From the NCBI GenBank assembly GCA_029706075.1, contig JAINUG010000136.1, forward strand, positions 824,501 to 888,500: a DNA stretch of 64,000 nt. The letters are read 5' to 3'. This document shows positions 56,650 to 64,000 of this stretch, in pieces. Numbering within the stretch: the first letter of the stretch is position 1; each line of letters starts with the position of its first letter. The notes under the pieces were generated by a model. The model worked only from the letters and a program-made list of their open reading frames with translations. It was not told the DNA's origin and did not search any database. This DNA is from Aldrovandia affinis. Taxonomy: Eukaryota > Chordata > Actinopteri > Notacanthiformes > Halosauridae. A program made the position numbers and the translations under genes.

Positions 56650-59600
56650 TCGTCAATGTTCCATTGTTCATAACGGAGGATGGGGATTGTTGATCCCAGA
56701 AATCCTATAGTCTATAGATGTAACATTTTATGAAAGGGAATGTCTAACTAAAAAAATCTAGAATTTGGACTTTTTGACAGAACCTTAAGTCTGAAAAATG
56801 AAACCTAGCACCAACAATCCCAATCTAATTGACACAGTATATGTAATTACATTACATTACATTAATTGACATGTAATTGACACAAATTAAGTTTTTGAAA
56901 ATATCTTTCATATTTCTCTGCCTCACGTTTCAGCACGTTTCCTTGCGCTGTCTTTGTTTTGTTCATTTGTAATGAGTGATCAGCTGTGGTCCCAGGTTTT
57001 TGAAGGTTTTCTGCAGCTCTCGGTCTTGTCCTCCCCACCCCCCACTAACACCCAGAAGTCTGACTTCTAATTTGTTCAGTAAACACTCAAGCATGGAACA
57101 CAATGGCACTTTTGTTCATGCCAATAAAAGCAGATCTGCGTTAGCGGTCCAGGTTTGATCTATGATGGTTCTCGTATTGCCTGTGGTTTACCATCTCATC
57201 CACAAGAGGTCCTTCATAGTCCCCCCTGGAAGGTTGGTTTAGAACATTCCACAAATTCTTTCTGTGGTCTTTGGATGGTACAAACGGGTATTTGCAGATT
57301 TTAATGCGGAAAGCAAACATAAAGGATAGCTACGTGAAAATACATAGCGGCCACGCGCGATAATATCTAAGTCAAAGTAAGTCACCTTTTTTTATGCAAA
57401 GTATATAATCGTGAATAGACTCCAATGTAAAAAGTTATAGCCGAGATGTTCTGGCGGTAGATAACGGGGCTATAAAAAAGTATTTATTGTTTGTCTGTTT
57501 CTGTCTGTGTGCCAAACAAAACAAAGCAGCTATGCAGTCATGAGTAATCTCCTGAGAACTGGGACATGAGCTCGTTTGTCAAGGTCAAACTGACAGGACA
57601 GGAAAGATCAAGTATATAATCAGCAAAACCTGGGCACCGCAGAAGTGCTCGAATTGTGTCGGGGAGCTCCGGTGAGATGTGAGGGGTTTAAATGGAGAGC
57701 AGATGTGAACGCTGCTTGAGTGCAGGTTTTAAGAGGGCCGGCCCCACAGATCTTAACAGGGGGAGGGTCCCTTTCCGTGCCGTGTAATAATAGCAGGCGA
57801 CGTGGGTCTTTTGGGGAATCCTGTCCTGTGCGGACATGCTTTTATAAAAAGTATTTGTTTTGACCCTCAACATTCGGGGTGGGTGTCGAGAGTTCTGTGT
57901 TCTCTTCTCTTTTTTTTTTTTGCTGCCTACGGAGGAAGTGCATGATATGTGGCAGGTCGCTCAGAGACACCTGCAGCGTCCTCCGGCTTGCCTTGCTGAA
58001 ATCGGAGCGAGAGAGAGAGAGAGGGGTCATTCACCCGTGTGTGTGTGTGCAGCAGTGAGTAAATCTAGCCTGAGCTGAAAGGCCTGCTTTGTCTCAGTGA
58101 GGAGGAAGAAGAACTGGCCTGAAAAGGGGCCTTTCATGCCTCCTACTCAATCCGTTTATTACAGAACAAGTGCACTGCCTCATCCGGGCCTAGAAACAGG
58201 ATCTAACTCACTCTGTTATGTCTCAGTCTGCATCTGCATACTGCTGCTGTACATGTTCCTGGCTGTGTCACTAGTCGTATTATTAAGTCTTTATCTTATT
58301 TAGAATTTTGTATTTTTTTACATTTTTATTATTTTTGTCAGATACCCTTGTCACAGGAAGGTGTAGGTGCTTACACATGTCATAATTACAGGGCCGCACT
58401 GCCATCTGGTTGTGTAAAGCTATTAAGTATTGTTTACCCTTTCTTCCCCATAATTGTTCATTAGCTCAACTCTCCCTCTTTTTTAATGTTGTCATTCTAA
58501 TGGTACCCCCATGGCGTTTTTACAAGGAGCAGTAATCATTTTGGGAATCAAAACATTTTCTCTCGATGCACCGGCAATAGCAAGTTGGCAGATGGAAGGC
58601 AATTACCTTCCATTGGAACCTCGCTGTTGAACTGCTGACTTTTAGAGAAAGCCTGATGATGATCTGGCTGTCTGTCTCACAAACACAGGAGCCGTGTATT
58701 GATCTTGTGTGGGCGTTGTTCTCTTGTGCTTCGGTTGCTGTCTGGCATCATCATCATCATCATCATCATCATCCTCATCATCAAAAAGAGGAGGGCCAAT
58801 TTCATTGTGCTGCTGAGTCAGGACTTCTTGTGGTATCCTTTAGGGAAGCATGTCTTACCACTTGCAACTGTTGGGTAAAAGCAAGCCACGGTGCTCCTAA
58901 TAAACTCTGGATAGGCTGATTTAATCCTATTTCATTGTATCTTTCACAGCTATATGGGCTTGAACTACAACAGGCCTACAGAACTACAACAAGTAGAAAA
59001 GTCCACACACTTGATAATAAAAAATATAAATGAAAAAATATAAAAGGAAACGATTGAAATTGTGGTTATTGAAAAAATTACAATGAACATCAAAATGGGC
59101 CGGAATGTAATGGCTTTAGGACAGTTCGAAAAGGTAGGTCTTGGGGTGACATGGTATCAAACCACATTTCACTAACCTATTGGGAGCAGGGGTAATACAT
59201 AGATTATTTCATTTAAGCCCATTCGATATACTTTAAAACATTGTAATTGTTATACGTAATCGTATGTCATCATCTTATGAATGATGCAGGGACAGAGTGG
59301 CAAAGATGTAATCCGTTTTTCTGAAGTACTGGTAATGACTTGTGTTTGCTACATGCATACAATTTAAAAATTATGGAGTGAGAGGCGGATGAGTGGGATT
59401 CTGTCGGAAAAAATCAGGGTAAGTTCTGTTTTCTTAAGAGCGGTGAGCATTGCCATGCTAATGTTAAGGCATTGCAGTAATGTTCATAGGTTAGATGCAT
59501 GTGTACATCTTGAATCAGAATCAAACCCCACTGCAAAGAAAGCACGGTTAGCAAGATGTGCCCTTTGTACTACTTGCTAGTGTATGTGGCTGCTTTTTGC

Positions 59601-59990
59601 AAAGTGGACCGCATCAGTCTACAGAAGCAGGGCTGTCTCAGTGGACCTACTGTCTGAGAAGCCAGACTGCGTAGGATAAAGGAGATCACTCTTGGAGAGA
59701 AATGCGAAATTGCTAATTAGCAGCCTTCGCAATATTTTTTTTTAAGGAATGGGAGAGGAAACATTTGGCAGTAGTTTTAAGAACAAAAGACTTAAGGGAG
59801 TGTTTCTTCATTTAACAAAAAGCGAAAGGGGGGAAATTCGCCTCAGCCACCACCAATGTGTAGCACCCACCCGGGTGATGCACGGCAGCCATTTTTAATC
59901 AAAAAGATCACCACACATCAGCTGAGGTGAAGAGAGGGAGGAAATTACTGAGCCAATTAAACTGTGGGGTGATTAGGTGGCCGGTTGAAA
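56650..59990. other. Intergenic, no gene recognised
   Basis: No exon or mobile element could be supported. An (ATC)n run is at about 58745-58783 and a (GA)n run at about 58010-58022. Confidence 0.5.
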
Positions 59991-60002
59991 GAGCCATGTT
60001 GG

Positions 60003-60145
60003 GAATTTGACCATGACGCCGGGAAACTGCCTACTCTGCAATGAGTGCCGCGGGATCTTTAATGACCACGGTGAGCCTGGAACTCGGTTCATCGTCCCGT
60101 CCGACAGATGGCGAGTCCCACGGCACAGAGTCCCCGTGCTGGAGA
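60003..60145 (+). repeat. Dispersed teleost repeat (gggatctttaatgaccac type)
   Basis: The text cgcgggatctttaatgacca followed by cggtgagcctggaactcggt and catcgtcccgtccgacagat resembles a repeat I recall as very common in fish (gggatctttaatgaccacag ... ctcggtttaacgtctcatcc). The class is not known to me. Confidence 0.5.
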
Positions 60146-60434
60146 ACAGTAGGAGTAACCGCCAGAGGGTCAGACTTGGGAGCCCTTTAAAGATTTGGTT
60201 GTTGCGCACGCTTTCAAGACGGCCGGTCGAACAGCAGGCAGTGCTGCAGGGCGGTGAGAGTTCTGGTTGATACAGGTGGTGAATATCCGCCGTGGAGAGT
60301 AGGAATTTGCGGATGCAAGCAATATTGTGAGAAGAAGGAAGAGATAAGGCTGCGAAAGAGGCGGGGATGTTTTCGGGCGGGAGGCGCAGGGGGAGTTAAG
60401 AGTTAAGAACACCACGTTCTCGCTTGTCTGCATT

Positions 60435-61635
60435 TTGTGTGATAACTTTGCTAAGTGATGTAGTAGAGCTACTTTGATAAGTAGAGGTAGCTTTAAAAAA
60501 AGAAAAAAAAAAAAAGAATTGAATGCTTTTTTTTTCCAGAAGCACTGTGACAGTGATCTATTATCATATTTTTCACTGCCATGGCAACATGTACTGTAGA
60601 TAATTCATCTTTACGCAAAATGCAGAGGCATTTTCTGGTCACACTCACAATATATTCCCGCCTCTCTTCACCTAAAGAACAAACGTGTCACATTGTTGTC
60701 ATGAAAGATTTCACCATCAAAGAGCTCCTTTCCACACATTACACTGAGGAATTGCATCATTCACATGTCACAGTATTTCAATAGCATTAAACGGTATATT
60801 TAATAGTATTTAAATAATTGTCTCAACCATTATTAGTGCTTCACTGCCCAGTGGGATGGAACTCCACTCTTCTCTAGAAAAAAGTGTCATCTCTGGAGCA
60901 CAAGAACTGAACGCACTTCATCAGATATCCCCACTAGGCCTACTGCGTTTTATTATGCTCAGAATAATATTCCTATCCTCAAACAACCTATGTAGAATGA
61001 ATGGGACAGTTGAAGCGCGGTAATTCCACAGCCGCACGCATTTCATTTCAGCCTGAAAATCAGCACTGCTTTATTCTTTTGATAAACTGGGAAGTGATTG
61101 CTCATCAGAGGCTATTGCTCCTCCAGGCGACTCGTGTTGTTTAGGGTTCACGGCGAAAAGCAATACGACACACATCAACAAGGCTCGCGACTCCTTAACT
61201 GAATCTCAGACGGTCGTGGTATTCTTGGCCTTTGAACCCATCTCTGACAATGACTTTGGGGTTTTGTAACAGGGCTGAATGGAAAGACCTGAGAAGGGGG
61301 TATCTACAGTCTCAGATGTATGAAGCAATATCAAATCATATCATTTTGTCTTGGGAAGAGTGACTGTAAGATGATAGACTGCTCAGTGGAAATACAGTAA
61401 ATGACCACAGTAAGCTTCTTTTCACGTAGTGTGGAATATAGACTACTCATTCCTACGGGCAAATGTAGCTTTGGCTCTGCATGTCTTTGGACTTTGAATG
61501 CGAGCAAAGACCAGCTGTGCCTGGTTTCTCACAAAACCTTCTTGCTGTGAACACTGGAATGCACTGCCAGACCTGGCCAAATTTTGTCAGAAGGTTAAGA
61601 TGAGACTGTCAGTGAAAATCAGTAAATGGTTGTCT
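60435..61635. other. Intergenic, nothing recognised
   Basis: No feature could be supported apart from a short A-run near 60495. Confidence 0.5.
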
Positions 61636-61639
61636 TTTC

Positions 61640-61783
61640 TCTGTGGCTCAGTTGTTTTAAAATGTAGCTTTGGCTCTGCTGCTTTGAATCCCCAGCTGGG
61701 GCCACATATACTGAAAAATGTATACATTCACTACTGTAAGTCGCTTTGGATAAAAGGGTCTGCTAAATTGTGTATATTATGTG
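61640..61783 (+). mobile_element. tRNA-derived SINE, family A, diverged head
   Basis: The head is damaged (tgtggctcagttgttttaaa), but ggggccacatatactgaaaa and the tail gtaagtcgctttggataaaa with gggtctgctaaat are clear. Confidence 0.75.
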
Positions 61784-61789
61784 ATCCAA

Positions 61790-64000
61790 TAAGGAGTTAG
61801 GAGAAGCGAAAAAAGCACTGACACACTCACTTAGATTTTGCATTTATAGCGCAAAAACAGGACGCATATTGGATACCCCCCACTGTTCTGTAAATACACA
61901 TTCGAAAAGAAACATTGTAAACTTGTCGCTTTGATACTTTCGTTTATTTTTTGAACTGCCAATAGTTATCCATATAACACTTACCCATAAACAGTTATAA
62001 TTTATTCATATCTCTCTCTCACACATACACACACCCACACTCCCTCTCTCCCTGGCTTTCTCGGCGTCTTAATCTGTCAAATTGCAGAGTCGCTGTTTTT
62101 GTTTCGAAGCACAAACACAATGCGTTTTCCCCCATTCTCCAGTTTATAATCTCTACCGAGGCCATCTGTGGATTATTGTCCTGGTGTTTTAACCCCCTCT
62201 CTGCCTCGCCGGATATTTTCGCTTTGCGCACCAATGGTGCAATGGGGCTTGTAAGGTCAATGTTGCCTACATCCCAATGGGAGCTCAGTAGTCTCTTTAG
62301 ACGCGTTCCTCATTAAACAGATCAATAGGCTCCCATTAAAGTGTCCGTCTGTGGGAAATAGCTCATCCACCTTGCAATGAAATGCGCTAAAAAAAAAACA
62401 TAATTTTTTCTGATTTACACTATATGGAAGTGGTCGCTTCATGATTGTCTTCCTTCTTGTATTTTCGCTACTGACTTTTCATTAGCGCCAATTACTCCAC
62501 GATGACATCCCTATGGCATGTCCAGTGATGGTTTTAACACATCACCAGACAGTTTGCGTGTTTGTATTATTTTTCATGTTGGTGAACTTTGCGTTGACTT
62601 ATGTGTTCCATTTGTTATGTATTTACTTATTAATTTTAACTAACCTCCATACAAACAATCAACACCATTTAATTAAGGGCGAGTAGTTCAACTAACTATT
62701 TCAAAAAGGGAAATAATTTCAATCGGAATAATATGAGAATGACATTGGAAATAAGAATAGCGGGAACGTTTGTGCGAAACCTTTATCTCGACAATAAATA
62801 TAGAGCTATGCTACTACGACACGGTACGACAAATTGCACAGACAGTAAACGGAGCATCTATCGTCACCATGTCAAATTTGTACCAAATTGTAATTAAGAT
62901 AATGGAATGATATATCTCGGAGCTGGAAAGGTGAGCTAAAGTTATTCAAAACGTGTGGTTCTGAGACAATTTTTAAAAATACATTTTACAGGTCGAGGGG
63001 GGGTTGTTTTCATGTCGATGATGATCATCATCGTCGTTAGGGGTGTTATTTGCTTTAGGGAAATAAACAAGTGTTCAGCCACGGAAGGGTTAATAGTCGA
63101 GGGCATGGCTGTGGAATACTGAACAGGGTGAGGGGACAGGATTGGTTTGGTCCTTAGAGTGCAAATCCAGGCACTGCTCTACTGTACGCGCCTAAGTATG
63201 TTTGGGAGATGTGTGACAGGAGAGGGGGTTGCGAAGCGTGCGCATTTGCGGCTATATGTGTGTAGTGTGTGTGCGTGTGTGTGTGTTTGAAACGACCAGA
63301 CAATCAAGCTTTACCCTGCTTACTGGGTTAAATATCATCGTATTTATTTTGAACACCTATATACATTTTTATATTTTCGTTGGGCGCAGGGCTTCTGCGC
63401 TAAGGATGCTGAGGACTTCTGGACAAACGTGCATGAGAAAGAGGCGGCAGGTTCATTCGAACGGAAATCCCAGCGCTACGGAGAAGTAGATAAATACCAA
63501 GACAACCTACGCGCTCCTAATTAAAAATTGGGTTTTTTGAAATCTGATGCCGCAGAGCAAGACATTTGAGTGAGGTTTCAAATTTTGGGAATATTAATTC
63601 ACGTCAATATTTTTTCCATTAGATTTTTAGGGATGAGAGCGGGTTTTCAAAAAATGATCGTCTGAGCTACTTGTTTTGAGAATTGGACACGACGTTGCGA
63701 AGCAAAGAGAATATACATCGCTATTTAATGGTGTAGTATGTGGTTTATGTATCCAAGGAATACACGCGTGCTCATATAAGGGCCTGTGGTTGAGGGTATT
63801 TAAGACATATGGATGTCCATACACGTTGTTTTCTCTAATGTCCTAATGATGAAGTGGAATTCTAACATTGTTTTGTCTTAAGGTGCAACGACTCAATAAA
63901 TAGCTTTTTTCAGGTTTCTCCTCGTAGCGGTCTCTGGCTCGGTTTTGGAGCTAAGAAAAGGGCGCAGCTGTTTTTCCTTCGTGTTTCCTTCTCGAATTCT
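61790..64000. other. Intergenic, one weak candidate exon at 63393-63525
   Basis: Nothing is securely identified. After a possible acceptor (gttgggcgcag) a frame reads GFCAKDAEDFWTNVHEKEAA and SFERKSQRYGEVDKYQDNLR, ending APN and TAA near 63525, with attaaa overlapping the end. It is charged and protein-like but short and unidentified. Confidence 0.25.

Overview
The window looks like nuclear DNA from a teleost fish. The reasons are GT-AG introns, microsatellites, tRNA-derived SINEs with the tail found in many teleosts (ending gtctgctaaatg), and remains of Tc1/mariner, PIF/Harbinger and hAT DNA transposons, a LINE and a Ty3/gypsy element. Nothing prokaryotic was seen. The species cannot be named from the sequence. 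|| The one gene I can identify with confidence is MBD1 (methyl-CpG-binding domain protein 1), on the + strand from about 30.9 to 52.5 kb. I could place 17 coding exons by reading splice sites and checking intron phase. In order they encode an acidic N-terminal extension, an MBD split over two exons, a very large repeat exon (45-bp minisatellite plus a Glu/Leu repeat), a small Cys-rich knuckle, a first CXXC finger without the KFGG motif, four small linker exons, a KFGG-type CXXC finger that should bind unmethylated CpG, acidic and proline-rich segments, and a C-terminal exon. That last exon starts with the IFSL motif of the MBD1 repression domain and continues for about 150 residues beyond it. 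About 2.6 kb of 3' UTR ends at AATAAA (55104). || Three reading-frame discontinuities lie in this otherwise intact gene: near the start codon, inside the 45-bp array, and in exon 13. The last two are supported by phase arithmetic and look like small deletions in the sequence or assembly, although a real defect is possible. || Layout: 0-30 kb is repeat-rich. It holds a gypsy/LINE junction, a 1-kb hAT relic with a BED finger, foldback elements, a nested Tc1, Harbinger copies, a 2.6-kb TIR element with THAP-like and YqaJ-nuclease fragments, two promoter-like sites (about 5.0 and 20.0 kb), and a duplicated copy of the MBD1 exon-1 leader (25.4 kb). 30.6-55.1 kb is MBD1, with SINEs, Tc1 copies and 48-bp and 51-bp minisatellites in its introns. 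55.1-64 kb is intergenic, with one larger Tc1 relic, SINEs and only a weak candidate exon at 63.4 kb. || Most curious signals: the YqaJ/THAP element, three minisatellites with periods of 45, 48 and 51 bp that are open in several frames, (TG)n tracts placed directly at the acceptors of exons 2 and 13, and the long C-terminal MBD1 extension.
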